DNA from: Burkholderiales bacterium
GTDB taxonomy: Bacteria > Pseudomonadota > Gammaproteobacteria > Burkholderiales > Burkholderiaceae_F
Reading direction: 5' to 3'
Assembly: GCA_016716275.1 (NCBI GenBank)
Contig: JADJWR010000001.1
Span: forward strand, 496,001 to 560,000
DNA: 64,000 nucleotides
Shown: one piece after another, positions 1 to 9,229 of the stretch
How the letters are laid out: every line of letters begins with the position of its first letter
How positions within the stretch are numbered: position 1 is the stretch's first letter
Made by a program: the position numbers and the translations under genes
The notes under the pieces: generated by a model
The model's database searches: none
What the model was told of the DNA's origin: nothing
What the model saw: the letters and a program-made list of their open reading frames with translations, nothing else

Positions 1-888
1 GTCTTCAGCGCGGCCGCGGCGCTGACCGACGGCCGCGTTGCGGCGCTGCGCGTGCCGCGCGGCGCCGAGATGCCGCGCTCGGAGATCGACGCGATGACCG
101 AGTTCGTCAAGATCTACGGCGCCAAGGGTCTCGCCTACATCAAGGTCAACGAGAAGGCGAAGGGCCGCGACGGCCTGCAGAGCCCGATCGTCAAGAACCT
201 GCACGACGCCGCGCTGGCGGAAATCCTCCGCGCCACCTGCGCGCAGGACGGCGACGTGGTCTTCTTCGGCGCCGACCGGGCCAAGGTGGTCGCCGACAGC
301 ATGGGCGCGCTGCGGCTGAAGATCGGTCACAGCGAGTTCGGAAGGACGCACGGCCTGTCCGAGCCGGGCTGGCGGCCGCTGTGGGTGGTCGACTTCCCGA
401 TGTTCGAGTACGACGAGCAGGAAAGCCGCTACGTCGCCGCCCATCACCCGTTCACCAGCCCGAAGGACGAGCACATCGCCTACCTGGAGACCGATCCGTC
501 GAAGTGCCTGGCCAAGGCCTACGACATGGCCCTGAACGGCTGGGAGATCGGCGGCGGCTCGGTGCGGATCCATCGCGAGGACGTGCAGAGCAAGGTCTTC
601 CGCGCGCTGAAGATCGGCGCCGAGGAGGCGCGCGCCAAGTTCGGCTTCCTGCTCGACGCCCTGCAGTACGGCGCGCCGCCGCACGGCGGCATCGCCTTCG
701 GCCTCGACCGCATCGTCACGATGATGGCCGGCGCCGAGTCGATCCGCGACGTGATCGCCTTCCCGAAGACGCAGCGCGCGCAGTGCCTGCTGACGCAGGC
801 GCCGTCGCCGGTCGACGAAAAGCAGCTGCGCGAGCTGCACATCCGCCTGCGCGGTGCGCAGCAGCCGGCGGAGACGAAGGCCGCGTGA
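1..888 (+). CDS. aspS: Aspartyl-tRNA synthetase, C-terminal part (5' end outside window)
   Basis: Charges tRNA-Asp (or tRNA-Asp/Asn) with aspartate in the cytoplasm. The frame is open from base 1, so only about 295 C-terminal residues of a roughly 590-residue enzyme are present. It enters inside the bacterial GAD insertion domain (EFVKIYGAKGLAYIKVNE), then continues with the class II core: an HHPFTSPK segment and motif 3 HGGIAFGLDRIVTMMAG near the end. The following gene overlaps its stop by four bases (GTGA). The aspS-nudB proximity also occurs in enterobacteria, which supports the call. Confidence 0.97.
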   Translation, partial: VFSAAAALTDGRVAALRVPRGAEMPRSEIDAMTEFVKIYGAKGLAYIKVNEKAKGRDGLQSPIVKNLHDAALAEILRATCAQDGDVVFFGADRAKVVADSMGALRLKIGHSEFGRTHGLSEPGWRPLWVVDFPMFEYDEQESRYVAAHHPFTSPKDEHIAYLETDPSKCLAKAYDMALNGWEIGGGSVRIHREDVQSKVFRALKIGAEEARAKFGFLLDALQYGAPPHGGIAFGLDRIVTMMAGAESIRDVIAFPKTQRAQCLLTQAPSPVDEKQLRELHIRLRGAQQPAETKAA

Positions 889-2138
889 TCCGCGCGGCCG
901 CGTTGCTGGCGGCCGCCTGCGGGGCAGCGCAGGCCGAAACGTGGCTGTACCGGGTTGCGCTCGACCCGGACGAGCCGCTGCTGGCCCGCGTCGTGGTCGA
1001 GCTTCCGGCCGCACGCCGGGTGCAGGACTTCAGCGTCCAGGCGCGCGGCCTCGCCGCCGGCGTGTCGACGCAGGTCGGCGAGATCCGCTGCGACGGGGCG
1101 CCGCTGGCGCCCGACTCGGCCAGCGCCTGGCAGGTGCAGGCCGGGCGCTGCCTGAACCTGACCTGGACGGTGGCGCTGAGTGCGCCGCCGGAAGGCGGCG
1201 TCGACCTGCGCGCGAAGGAGAGCTTCCACGATTCGACGGCCGGCTACTGGCTGTTCAGCGAGGCCACGTCGCTGCTGCGACCGGTCGATGACGCGCGGCA
1301 CGGCGGCGAGATCGACTTCGTCGGCCGCGGGCCGGCGCACGGCGCCGCACCGGTGGGCGCCACGGCGCGCCGGCTGCTGCCGGCGGCGGACGACTCGTTT
1401 GGCTTCTACGTCATCGGCCGGCTGCCCGGTGCCACCGTGCGCGAGGGGGGCTTCGAGACGCTGCATCTGGACGCCGACGGCGGCGACCGGCGGGTGCTGG
1501 TCGCCGAGCATGGCCGCGCCCTGCGCTACCTCGGTCGCGCTGCCGGCGCCAGGCAGCTGGCGCCGCTGCGCAGCACCGTCGTCTGGATCGGCGGTGCGAC
1601 CGACGATGGAACGCCGGTCGGTGTGGCCGGCTACCGCACGCTGCTGCTGTCGACGGCGACGCGCGACGGGCGGATGCAGCAGGAGGAGACGGCGCTCGCC
1701 TGGCTGTTGCGCGAACAGCTGCTGCAGGCGATGCCGGACCGGCTGCCGACGTGGGCGCGCGAGAGCCTCGCGCAGTACTACGCGATCAGGGCGCTGCGCC
1801 GGTCGGAGCTGCCGCCGTCGGCCGTGGCGATGGTGGAGCGGCGACTGCTCGATGCGCCGGCGCCGCACAGCCGCCTGCGCGAGGCGCAACGCCGCCTGGA
1901 GGCGGGCGACGAGCCGGCGCGCGCCGAGCTGCGCGCCGCCGGCGCGACCTTCTGGGAGCGCGTCGATCGCGCCATCGTCCGCAAGAGCGGCTTCCGCACG
2001 CTCGACTCGGTGCTGCCGCAGCTGCTTGCCGCGCAGTGGCCCGGCGGCCGGCTGCCGCCGGCGGTGCGCGAGCGGCTGCAGCGCTACGCCGGCGAAAGCG
2101 CGATCGAGGAACTGCTGGCGCAGTACGTCGGCGACTGA
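885..2138 (+). CDS. Exported protein of unknown function, possibly a degenerate gluzincin-like fold
   Basis: I do not recognise this 417-residue protein. The GTG at 885 overlaps the aspS stop and gives a clean signal peptide (RAAALLAAACGAAQA, cleavage near residue 17), so it is probably periplasmic. Starts further upstream would only be read inside aspS in another frame. The late segment LPTWARESLAQYYAIRAL resembles the helix after the zinc motif in M1/M61-type peptidases, where a W-x-x-E-x-x-A-x-Y-Y pattern is usual. The matching HExxH is absent, so any relationship would be to an inactive scaffold. It sits in a tight unit with aspS and nudB. Confidence 0.7.
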   Translation: MIRAAALLAAACGAAQAETWLYRVALDPDEPLLARVVVELPAARRVQDFSVQARGLAAGVSTQVGEIRCDGAPLAPDSASAWQVQAGRCLNLTWTVALSAPPEGGVDLRAKESFHDSTAGYWLFSEATSLLRPVDDARHGGEIDFVGRGPAHGAAPVGATARRLLPAADDSFGFYVIGRLPGATVREGGFETLHLDADGGDRRVLVAEHGRALRYLGRAAGARQLAPLRSTVVWIGGATDDGTPVGVAGYRTLLLSTATRDGRMQQEETALAWLLREQLLQAMPDRLPTWARESLAQYYAIRALRRSELPPSAVAMVERRLLDAPAPHSRLREAQRRLEAGDEPARAELRAAGATFWERVDRAIVRKSGFRTLDSVLPQLLAAQWPGGRLPPAVRERLQRYAGESAIEELLAQYVGD

Positions 2139-2148
2139 CTGGCCTGCG

Positions 2149-2625
2149 ATGAGCGGATACAAGCTGCCCGAATCGGTGCTGGTGGTGATCCACACCCCGA
2201 CGCTCGATGTGCTGCTGCTCGAGCGCGCCGACTTCGCCGGCTTCTGGCAGTCGGTCACCGGCAGCCGGGCGACTGCCGCCGAGCCGCTGGCCGCGACCTG
2301 CGCGCGCGAGGTGCGCGAGGAAACCGGCCTGCAGCGGCCGGCCGGCGACTTCGACGACTGGCACTACACCAATCGCTACGCGATCTATCCGCAGTGGCGC
2401 CGCCGCTATGCGCCGGGCGTCACGCACAACGTCGAGCACCTGTTCGGGCTGCGTGTCGAGGCGCGGTTTGCGCCGCGGCTGGCGCCGCGCGAACATCGGC
2501 GCTGGCAGTGGCTAAGCTGGCGCGACGCCGCCGATGCCTGCTTTTCCTGGACCAATGCTCAGGCGATCCGCCTGCTGGCCTTTCGCGCTGCCCGGCCCGG
2601 CATCGACGGCAGTGGCGCCGGCTGA
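2149..2625 (+). CDS. nudB: Dihydroneopterin triphosphate diphosphatase (Nudix)
   Basis: Removes pyrophosphate from 7,8-dihydroneopterin triphosphate in folate synthesis. The 158-residue protein has the NudB opening (KLPESVLVVIHTPTLDVLLLER, FWQSVTGS), a Nudix box ending in REVREETGL, and the RRYAPGVTHNVEHLF and SWTNAQAI blocks seen in NudB. The ATG lies 10 bases after the preceding stop. Location just downstream of aspS matches enterobacterial gene order. A more general dNTP-type Nudix activity cannot be excluded from sequence. Confidence 0.9.
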   Translation: MSGYKLPESVLVVIHTPTLDVLLLERADFAGFWQSVTGSRATAAEPLAATCAREVREETGLQRPAGDFDDWHYTNRYAIYPQWRRRYAPGVTHNVEHLFGLRVEARFAPRLAPREHRRWQWLSWRDAADACFSWTNAQAIRLLAFRAARPGIDGSGAG

Positions 2626-2734
2626 GGTCGAGGTCCGGCGCGACGGCGCCTGGGTTGCCGGCGCCGAGGCCGAACTGGCAGCCGGGATCGGGCGCTGCGC
2701 CGGCCACGGCCGCATCGAGCTGGCACGGCGATGA
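2612..2734 (+). CDS. Possible small ORF bridging nudB and the lipoprotein gene
   Basis: A 40-codon frame starts at GTG 2612 inside the end of nudB and stops at 2734, where its TGA overlaps the ATG of the next gene (ATGA). It would fill the only gap between nudB and the lipoprotein gene and would couple their translation. The predicted peptide is mildly acidic to neutral with no membrane segment and no family I recognise. The overlap pattern is the main support; chance in GC-rich DNA is quite possible. Confidence 0.3.
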   Translation: MAPAEVEVRRDGAWVAGAEAELAAGIGRCAGHGRIELARR

Positions 2735-4188
2735 AGGTGGCCGCCGTCCTGCTTGCGACGCTCGCCGTCGGCGGCTGCGCCATCAACCCCTACGCGCAGC
2801 CGCCGATCAGCGGCCATCTGCAGCGCAGCGACGACGTCGGCGACTGCGCGCGCCTGCTGCGCGCGATGGACGAGGCGGTCGAGGCTGCCGGCGTCCGCGA
2901 TGCCGGCGCGCCGCGCGTTCCCGGCTTTCCCTACCTGCGCGTCGAGCGCTTCACCGCCGGACTCGGCGAGGCGGCGGCAGCGCTGGACGGCGCCGCGTTT
3001 GCCGCCTGGAGCGAGCTGATGGCGCAGGCCGACCGGCGGGCGCGCGCGGCGGAACTGGCCAACGCCGGCCTGCAGCAGCAGGCCGCCGCCGTCGATGCCT
3101 GTCGTTATGCGCTGGCGGTGGCCGACGGACGGGAGTTCGCGTTGCTGCAGTCCTCGGCGCGGGTGCCGGACGACTACAGCACGGCGCTGCGTGCGCTCGG
3201 CCTCTATCCGCTGACCCGCCTGGCTTTCGCTGCCGGCATCGCCGAATGGCAGCGCGCCACGCGGGATAGCTTCGCCGCGCCGCTCGAGGCGCTGCCGCAG
3301 GCCGGGCAGCTGAAGCGCTACGCGGCGGCCGCCTTGCCGCCGGAGATCGACCTGCCGCAGCGGTCGGCAGCGCTGCTCGTTCCGGGTCCCGCGCGCCGGC
3401 AGCTGACGGCCTGGGCGCTTCGCCATGCGCCGTCGCTCGAGATCGACACCGCAGGCGACGCCGATCGCATCGGCGCCCTGCACTGGCTCGGCGACGCGGC
3501 GCCGTCGATCGACGTCGACCCGGCCGAGCCGGTCGCCTACCTGCGCACCGCCTACACGCACTTCGCCGGCCGCGTTCGGCTGCAGCTCGTCTACACGTTC
3601 TGGTTTCCGGCGCGGCCGCCAGCGCATGCGTTCGACATCCTCGCCGGCCGGCTGGACGCGCTGATCTGGCGGGTGACGCTGGACGAGCAAGGCGAGCCGC
3701 TCGTGTACGACTCGATCCACGCCTGCGGCTGCTACCACCTGTTCTTCCCGACCGCGGCGGTCGCCGCGCGGCCGCAGCCTGCCTCGCTCGACGAGGGCAT
3801 GTTCGCTCCGCAGGCTGCCCCGCCGCTGGCGCCGGGCGAGCGGATCCGGCTGCGCGTCGCCTCGCGCACCCACTACCTGCAGCGGGTCTCGGCCGGACCG
3901 GCCGCTGAAGCTGCGGACCTGTCCTACGCGCTGCGCGACGAGCGCGGCCTGCTCACCCTGCGCTGGCCGGCCGGCGGCACGCGCAGCGCGTACGATGCGG
4001 CCGGTTTCGTGCCCGGCAGCGAGCGCGCCGAACGCTGGCTGTTCTGGCCGAGCGGTATTGCCAGCGCCGGACAGATGCGCCAATGGGGGCGGCACGCCAC
4101 CGCCTTCGTCGGCCGCCGGCACTTCGACGAGGCCGGGCTGCTGGACCGGTATTTCGAGCTGCGCGCCAAGGGCGCGGCAGCTGACTGA
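2731..4188 (+). CDS. Large lipoprotein of unknown function
   Basis: A 485-residue protein with a lipoprotein signal: MKVAAVLLATLAVGGC, lipobox cysteine at residue 16. The next residue is Ala rather than Asp, so outer-membrane sorting is expected. The N-terminal half is alanine-rich and helical; the C-terminal half contains an aromatic block (YTHFAGRVRLQLVYTFWF), a DSIHACGCYHLFFP segment with two close cysteines and an HYLQRVS block. I cannot name a domain. It is followed after two bases by the EEP phosphodiesterase gene, so it belongs to the nudB-clsB unit. Confidence 0.8.
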   Translation: MKVAAVLLATLAVGGCAINPYAQPPISGHLQRSDDVGDCARLLRAMDEAVEAAGVRDAGAPRVPGFPYLRVERFTAGLGEAAAALDGAAFAAWSELMAQADRRARAAELANAGLQQQAAAVDACRYALAVADGREFALLQSSARVPDDYSTALRALGLYPLTRLAFAAGIAEWQRATRDSFAAPLEALPQAGQLKRYAAAALPPEIDLPQRSAALLVPGPARRQLTAWALRHAPSLEIDTAGDADRIGALHWLGDAAPSIDVDPAEPVAYLRTAYTHFAGRVRLQLVYTFWFPARPPAHAFDILAGRLDALIWRVTLDEQGEPLVYDSIHACGCYHLFFPTAAVAARPQPASLDEGMFAPQAAPPLAPGERIRLRVASRTHYLQRVSAGPAAEAADLSYALRDERGLLTLRWPAGGTRSAYDAAGFVPGSERAERWLFWPSGIASAGQMRQWGRHATAFVGRRHFDEAGLLDRYFELRAKGAAAD

Positions 4189-4190
4189 CG

Positions 4191-5012
4191 ATGAAGCTGC
4201 GAGTCGCCACCTACAACATCCACAAGGGCGTCACCGGCATCCGACGGGTGCCGCGCATCCACGACGTCAAGCTGGCGCTGAACAGCATCGACGCCGACAT
4301 CGTGTTCCTGCAGGAGGTGCAGGACCGCAACGAGACGCTGCGCCACCATGCCGGCTATCCGACGGTGCGGCAGCTGGACTTCCTCGCCACCGGTGGCTAC
4401 GAGCACCTCGCCTACGGCATGAACGCCGTCTATCCGCACGGCCACCACGGCAACGCCATCCTGTCGCGGCACGCCATCGGCCGCTTCACCAATCACGACA
4501 TCTCCGACCACGCGCTGGAGAAGCGCGGCATGCTGCACGCCGTGTCGCGGGTTGCCGCCGCGCGGCCGCGCCGGGCGCGCGAGGTGCACCTGATCTGCGT
4601 GCACTTCGGCCTGATCAAGCGCAGCCGGGTGCGGCAGGCGACGCTGCTCGCCGATTTCGTCGAGCAGGAGATCCCGGACGATGCGCCGCTGATCATCGCC
4701 GGCGACTTCAACGACTGGCAGAGGCGGGTCGACGAGCTGCTGCGCCAGCGGCTCGAGGTCGACGAGGTCAGCGTGGCCGACGCGCCGCCGGAAGGCGCCC
4801 GCTCGGTGCTCGACCGCATGCTGCCGTGGCGGGGCAGCCGCGAGACGGCGCAGCCGGTGTCGCGCACCTTCCCGAGCTTCGCGCCCTGGCTGACCCTGGA
4901 CCGCATCTACGTGCGCGGCTTCGCGGTGCGCCGCGTCGAGGTGCCGAAGGGCCTGACCTGGGCCCGCCGTTCCGACCATGCGCCGCTGATTGCCGACCTC
5001 GAGCTGAAATGA
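4191..5012 (+). CDS. Endonuclease/exonuclease/phosphatase family protein (YbhP-like)
   Basis: A 273-residue metal-dependent phosphodiesterase of the EEP superfamily. Visible motifs are TYNIHKG near the start, a catalytic-type FLQEVQ (metal-binding Glu), GNAILSRH, LICVHFGL, the IIAGDFNDW motif, and a terminal RRSDHAPLIADLEL with the catalytic Asp-His. Its gene overlaps clsB by ATGA. The same pairing (ybhP next to ybhO/clsB) is known in E. coli, so a role in membrane lipid metabolism is plausible but unproven. The substrate is not predictable. Confidence 0.85.
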   Translation: MKLRVATYNIHKGVTGIRRVPRIHDVKLALNSIDADIVFLQEVQDRNETLRHHAGYPTVRQLDFLATGGYEHLAYGMNAVYPHGHHGNAILSRHAIGRFTNHDISDHALEKRGMLHAVSRVAAARPRRAREVHLICVHFGLIKRSRVRQATLLADFVEQEIPDDAPLIIAGDFNDWQRRVDELLRQRLEVDEVSVADAPPEGARSVLDRMLPWRGSRETAQPVSRTFPSFAPWLTLDRIYVRGFAVRRVEVPKGLTWARRSDHAPLIADLELK

Positions 5013-6238
5013 GCGCTCGGTCGGCGCCGGGCGAGATCAGCCGGGCACTGAGGCTGGCGGCGCCGACGGCGGTCTACGGCGGCAACCGCATCCGGCTGCT
5101 GGTCAACGGCGAGGAGTTCTTTCCCGAGCTGCTGGCGGCGATCGAGCGGGCGAGCCGCGTGATCGAGATCGAGACCTACCTCTTCGCCGAGGACAACATC
5201 GGCCTGCGCGTGATGTTCGCCCTGGCAGAAGCGGCGGGGCGCGGCGTCGAGGTGCGGCTGCTGGTCGACGGTTTCGGCGGCGGGCAGTTCGCCCGCCGGC
5301 TGGTGCACGACCTCGGCGTGCACGGCGCGCAGGTGCGCATCTACCGGCCCGAGCGCTGGTGGCGGCTGGAGCGCAAGCTGCTGCGGCGGCTGCACCGCAA
5401 GATCGCCGTGATCGACGAGCAACTGGCCTTCGTCGGCGGCATCAACATCATCGACGATCACAACGTGCCGCCGCACGCGCGCGGACGGCTCGGGCCGCGC
5501 TTCGATTTCGCGGTCGCCTGCGCCGGGCCGATCGTGCAGCCGATCACGGTCGCCGTGCGGCGGCTCTGGTGGACGCTGGCGTTCGTCGACCTGCGCGGCC
5601 GCGCCGGGCCGCTGCCGACCATGCGGCGCACGGCGCACCAGCCGCCGGTCGCCGGCGGCGCCGCGGCCTCGCTGGTGCTGCGCGACAACCTGCGCAACCG
5701 GCGGGCGATCGAGCGCGCCTACCTGGAGGCTTTCGACACCGCCCGCCACGAGGTGGTGATCGCCAACGCCTACTTCCTGCCCGGCCGGCGCTTCCGCGCC
5801 GCGCTGCTGGCGATGGCCGCGCGCGGCGTGCGCGTGCGGCTGCTGCTGCAGGGCCAGCCCGAGTACCCGCTGCAGTTCCACGCGCAGCGCGCGCTGTATG
5901 GCCAGCTGCTCGCCGGGGGCATCGAGATCGACGAGTACGTCGCCAGCTACCTGCACGCCAAGGTGGCGGTGGTCGACCAGCGCTGGGCGACGGTCGGCTC
6001 GTCGAACATCGACCCCTACTCGCTGCTGCTGGCGCGCGAGGCCAACCTGGTCGTCCATGACGCCGGCTTTGCCCGGCAGCTCGCGGCGGTGCTTGGCCAG
6101 GCCCTCGAGCAGCATTCGCGCCGGGTCGACGCCGACGCCTATGCGCGTCGCGGCTGGCTGTCACGCGCGCGCGACTGGTGCGCCTTCTTCGTCGTGCGGC
6201 TGGCGACGGTGGTGCTGGCGCGCGGCCGCGACTACTGA
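5009..6238 (+). CDS. clsB: Cardiolipin synthase B
   Basis: Phospholipase D-superfamily enzyme making cardiolipin at the inner membrane. The 409-residue protein carries two HKD motifs: LHRKIAVID (H129, K131, D136) followed by GGINI, and LHAKVAVVD (H316, K318, D323) followed by GSSNID. It lacks the two N-terminal membrane helices of ClsA, which fits ClsB. The ATG at 5009 overlaps the stop of the EEP gene. This is the last gene of the unit that starts at aspS. Confidence 0.92.
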   Translation: MSARSAPGEISRALRLAAPTAVYGGNRIRLLVNGEEFFPELLAAIERASRVIEIETYLFAEDNIGLRVMFALAEAAGRGVEVRLLVDGFGGGQFARRLVHDLGVHGAQVRIYRPERWWRLERKLLRRLHRKIAVIDEQLAFVGGINIIDDHNVPPHARGRLGPRFDFAVACAGPIVQPITVAVRRLWWTLAFVDLRGRAGPLPTMRRTAHQPPVAGGAAASLVLRDNLRNRRAIERAYLEAFDTARHEVVIANAYFLPGRRFRAALLAMAARGVRVRLLLQGQPEYPLQFHAQRALYGQLLAGGIEIDEYVASYLHAKVAVVDQRWATVGSSNIDPYSLLLAREANLVVHDAGFARQLAAVLGQALEQHSRRVDADAYARRGWLSRARDWCAFFVVRLATVVLARGRDY

Positions 6239-6329
6239 CCGGCCACCAAATCCGGCACCGTCGGCCTCGGCGGCCCCCGCGGTTCGCCGCGGCGGCCGGC
6301 GGCTGCCGCTTTCGCCCGATACTCCAGCC

Positions 6330-8936
6330 ATGCGTCGCCTGCCTCCCGGCCCCAATGTCGGCACCCAGCTGCGCGCGCGGCGCCTGAAGCAGGCACGCGA
6401 GGCAGCGAAGCGGCAAGCGGCCGCGCCGGCGGCCGCGGCCGGCCGGCCGGACCGCCGGCCGCGTGCCGTCGAGACCGGCCAGCTGGCGCTGCCCAGCGCC
6501 GAGGCCTGGTTCGCCGCACACCGCATCGTGCCGTTCGCCTTCCAGCGCGAGGTCTGGCATCACGTCGCGGCCGGGCGCTCGGGCCTGCTGCACGCCACCA
6601 CCGGCGCCGGCAAGACCTATGCGGTCCACTTCGGCCTGCTCGACCGGGCGCTCGCCGGCGAGGTGAGCGGCGGCGGCCTGCGGCTGCTGTGGGTGACGCC
6701 GATGCGGGCGCTGGCTGCGGATACTGCCCGTGCACTGGCGCTGCCGCTGGCCGACCTCGGCCTCGCCTGGCAGGTTGGCGTGCGTACCGGCGACACCGCG
6801 GCCGCCGAGCGGGCGCGGCAAGGGCGAAAGCTGCCCGAGGTGCTGGTCACCACGCCGGAGAGCCTGTCGCTGCTGCTGGCCCGTGCCGACAGCCGCGAGC
6901 TGTTCGCGCGGCTGGCGCTGGCGGTGGTCGACGAATGGCACGAGCTGATCGGCAGCAAGCGTGGCGTTCAGGTGCAGCTGGCGCTGGCCCGACTGCGTCG
7001 CTTCGCGCCGCGGCTGCCGGTATGGGGGCTGAGCGCCACCCTCGGCAACCTCGACGAGGCGATGGGCGCGCTGCTCGCTCGCGACGACGGCGTGCTGGTG
7101 CGCGGGCGCATCGACAAGCCGCTCGCCATCGACACGCTGCTGCCCGACGAGCCGGGCCGTTTTCCGTGGGGCGGTCACCTCGGCATCCGGATGCTCGAGC
7201 CGGTGCTGCGCGAGATCGCCGCTGCCGGCACCACGCTGGTGTTCACCAACACCCGCTCGCAGGCCGAGATCTGGTACCAGGCCATCCTCGAGGCGCGCCC
7301 GCAATGGGCCGGCCTGATCGCGCTGCATCACGGCTCGCTCGACCGCGAGGTGCGCGACTGGGTTGAGGCGGGGCTGAAGGACGGGCGGCTGAAGGCGGTG
7401 GTCGCCACCAGCAGCCTCGACCTCGGCGTCGACTTCCTGCCGGTGGAGCGGGTGCTGCAGGTCGGCAGCGCCAAGGGCGTGGCGCGGCTGCTGCAGCGGG
7501 CCGGCCGCAGCGGCCACGCGCCCGGCCGACTGTCGCGCGCCACGCTGGTGCCGACCAACGCGCTCGAGCTGATCGAGGCCTCGGCGGCCCGCAAGGCGGC
7601 GGCCGCCGGGCGTGTCGAGACGCGCAGCCCGCCGGCCAAGCCGCTCGACGTGCTGGTCCAGCACGTGGTGACGGTGGCGCTGGGCGGCGGTTTCGCGGCG
7701 GCCGAACTGCTGGCCGAGGTGCGCAGCACCGCCAGCTTCGCCACGCTCACCGACGACGAGTGGAACTGGGTGCTGGATTTCGCCGGCCGTGGCGGCGCAT
7801 CGCTCGCCGCCTATCCGCAGTACCGGCGCATCGCGCCTGCCGCCGACGGCCTGTACCGGGTGCCCGATGCGCAGGTGGCGCGACGGCACCGGATGTCGGT
7901 CGGCACGATCGTCGCCGACGCCGCGATGCTGGTGCGGCTGCGCAACGGCACCAGGCTCGGCCATGTCGAGGAGAGCTTCATCGCCCGGCTGCGCAAGGGC
8001 GACGTCTTCACCTTCGCCGGCCGGCGGCTCGAACTGGTGCGCGTGCACGAGATGACCGCATTCGTCGCTCCGGCGAGGACAAAGCGCGGCACCGTCCCCC
8101 GCTGGGCCGGCACCAAGATGCCGCTGTCGAGCGAACTGGCCGACGCGGTGCTGGCCGAACTGGACGGCGCGGCGGCCGGGCGGCTGGACACGCCGGAGCT
8201 GAAGCTGACGCGACCGCTGCTGGAACTGCAGGCACGCTGGTCGGCGCTGCCGGGCCGCGACTGCCTGCTGGTCGAATCGCTGCGCCACCGCGACGGCCAC
8301 AGTCTGTTCGTCTACCCGTTCGCAGGCCGCCACGCCAACCTCGGGCTGGCCTCGCTGGTCGCCTGGCGGGTCGGCGGGCGGCAGCCGGCCACCTTCTCGA
8401 TCGCCGTGAACGACTACGGCTTCGAGCTGCTGGCGGCGCAGGCCATCGACTGGCGAACGCTGTGGGCGCAGGCCGCCGACGCCGACCACGGCCTGCTGCG
8501 CGAGGCCGGCCTGCTCGACGACGTGCTGGCCAGCCTGAACGCCGGCGAACTGGCGCAGCGGCGGTTCCGCGAGATCGCCCGCGTGGCCGGCCTGATCTTC
8601 CAGGGCTTCCCGGGGCAGCTGAAGCCGACCCGCCAGCTGCAGGCGTCCAGCCAGCTTTTCTACGAGGTGTTCCGCCGGCACGACGCCGGCAACCTGCTGC
8701 TCACACAGGCCGAACGCGAGGTGCTCGAGCAGGAACTGGAGCTGGCGCGCCTGCGGGCGGCGCTGGCGCGGATGCGCGCCATGCGGCTGGCCTACCGCCA
8801 TCTTCAGCAGCCGACGCCGTTCGCCTTCGCCCTGCTGGTCGAGCGGCTGCGCGAGCAGCTGAGCACCGAGGAGCTCGCCGACAGGATCGCGCGGATGGTC
8901 GCCGAGCTGGAGCGGCGCGCGGCGGCGGACGACTGA
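6330..8936 (+). CDS. Ligase-associated DNA damage response DEXH-box helicase (Lhr-like)
   Basis: Superfamily 2 helicase of 868 residues, probably acting in DNA repair. A basic Ala/Arg-rich N-terminus is followed by a Q-motif region, Walker A TTGAGKT (K95), the DEWH box (D201-H204), SATLGN, TRSQAE, a helicase C core with SSLDLGVDFLPVERVLQVGS and QRAGRSGH, and a long C-terminal domain of the Lhr type. DEWH and overall layout match the helicase of the four-part system with an ATP-dependent ligase, an exonuclease and PdeM. Only PdeM is in this window, at 41.7 kb. ATG 6330 is chosen because the upstream frame overlaps clsB. Confidence 0.88.
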   Translation: MRRLPPGPNVGTQLRARRLKQAREAAKRQAAAPAAAAGRPDRRPRAVETGQLALPSAEAWFAAHRIVPFAFQREVWHHVAAGRSGLLHATTGAGKTYAVHFGLLDRALAGEVSGGGLRLLWVTPMRALAADTARALALPLADLGLAWQVGVRTGDTAAAERARQGRKLPEVLVTTPESLSLLLARADSRELFARLALAVVDEWHELIGSKRGVQVQLALARLRRFAPRLPVWGLSATLGNLDEAMGALLARDDGVLVRGRIDKPLAIDTLLPDEPGRFPWGGHLGIRMLEPVLREIAAAGTTLVFTNTRSQAEIWYQAILEARPQWAGLIALHHGSLDREVRDWVEAGLKDGRLKAVVATSSLDLGVDFLPVERVLQVGSAKGVARLLQRAGRSGHAPGRLSRATLVPTNALELIEASAARKAAAAGRVETRSPPAKPLDVLVQHVVTVALGGGFAAAELLAEVRSTASFATLTDDEWNWVLDFAGRGGASLAAYPQYRRIAPAADGLYRVPDAQVARRHRMSVGTIVADAAMLVRLRNGTRLGHVEESFIARLRKGDVFTFAGRRLELVRVHEMTAFVAPARTKRGTVPRWAGTKMPLSSELADAVLAELDGAAAGRLDTPELKLTRPLLELQARWSALPGRDCLLVESLRHRDGHSLFVYPFAGRHANLGLASLVAWRVGGRQPATFSIAVNDYGFELLAAQAIDWRTLWAQAADADHGLLREAGLLDDVLASLNAGELAQRRFREIARVAGLIFQGFPGQLKPTRQLQASSQLFYEVFRRHDAGNLLLTQAEREVLEQELELARLRAALARMRAMRLAYRHLQQPTPFAFALLVERLREQLSTEELADRIARMVAELERRAAADD

Positions 8937-9052
8937 GCGCGCGAGCAGGCGCCACAACCGGCACAAGATATCGGAGCCGCAGCGGCGATGGGAACCACAT
9001 CTTGTGGTGCCGGAACCGCGCCGTTGGCGCGCCGGCGGCGCGACAATCGGCC

Positions 9053-9120
9053 TTTTCCCTCTGAGAATCGTTGCGCCGACGTCGCGAAGCAGCGTTTTTC
9101 CCTCTGAAAATGCTTGCGCG
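9053..9120. repeat. Two imperfect direct repeats upstream of the SWIB gene
   Basis: The segment between the helicase gene and the SWIB gene (8937-9229) has no gene. It contains two copies of a TTTTCCCTCTGARAAT..TTGCG element, at 9053-9077 and 9096-9120, 43 bases apart, with a shorter inverted partial match (GAGGGAAATCG) at 9123-9133. They are much more AT-rich than the surroundings and sit 110-180 bases before the SWIB start. They may be regulator sites or promoter duplications; I know no family that fits. Confidence 0.5.
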
Positions 9121-9229
9121 CCGAGGGAAATCGCTTTAGCTTCCGCGTCACGCAACGAGAGCGCTCTTGAAGCAGCACGAGTCGAGAACGCTGTCGCTGT
9201 GGTTCGCAAACCCGTACGAGGAGAAGTTC

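Noticed and set aside
5544..9209. 1221-codon antisense frame over clsB and the helicase
   Set aside because: Same compositional artefact; no recognisable protein and it crosses gene boundaries and the intergenic repeats.
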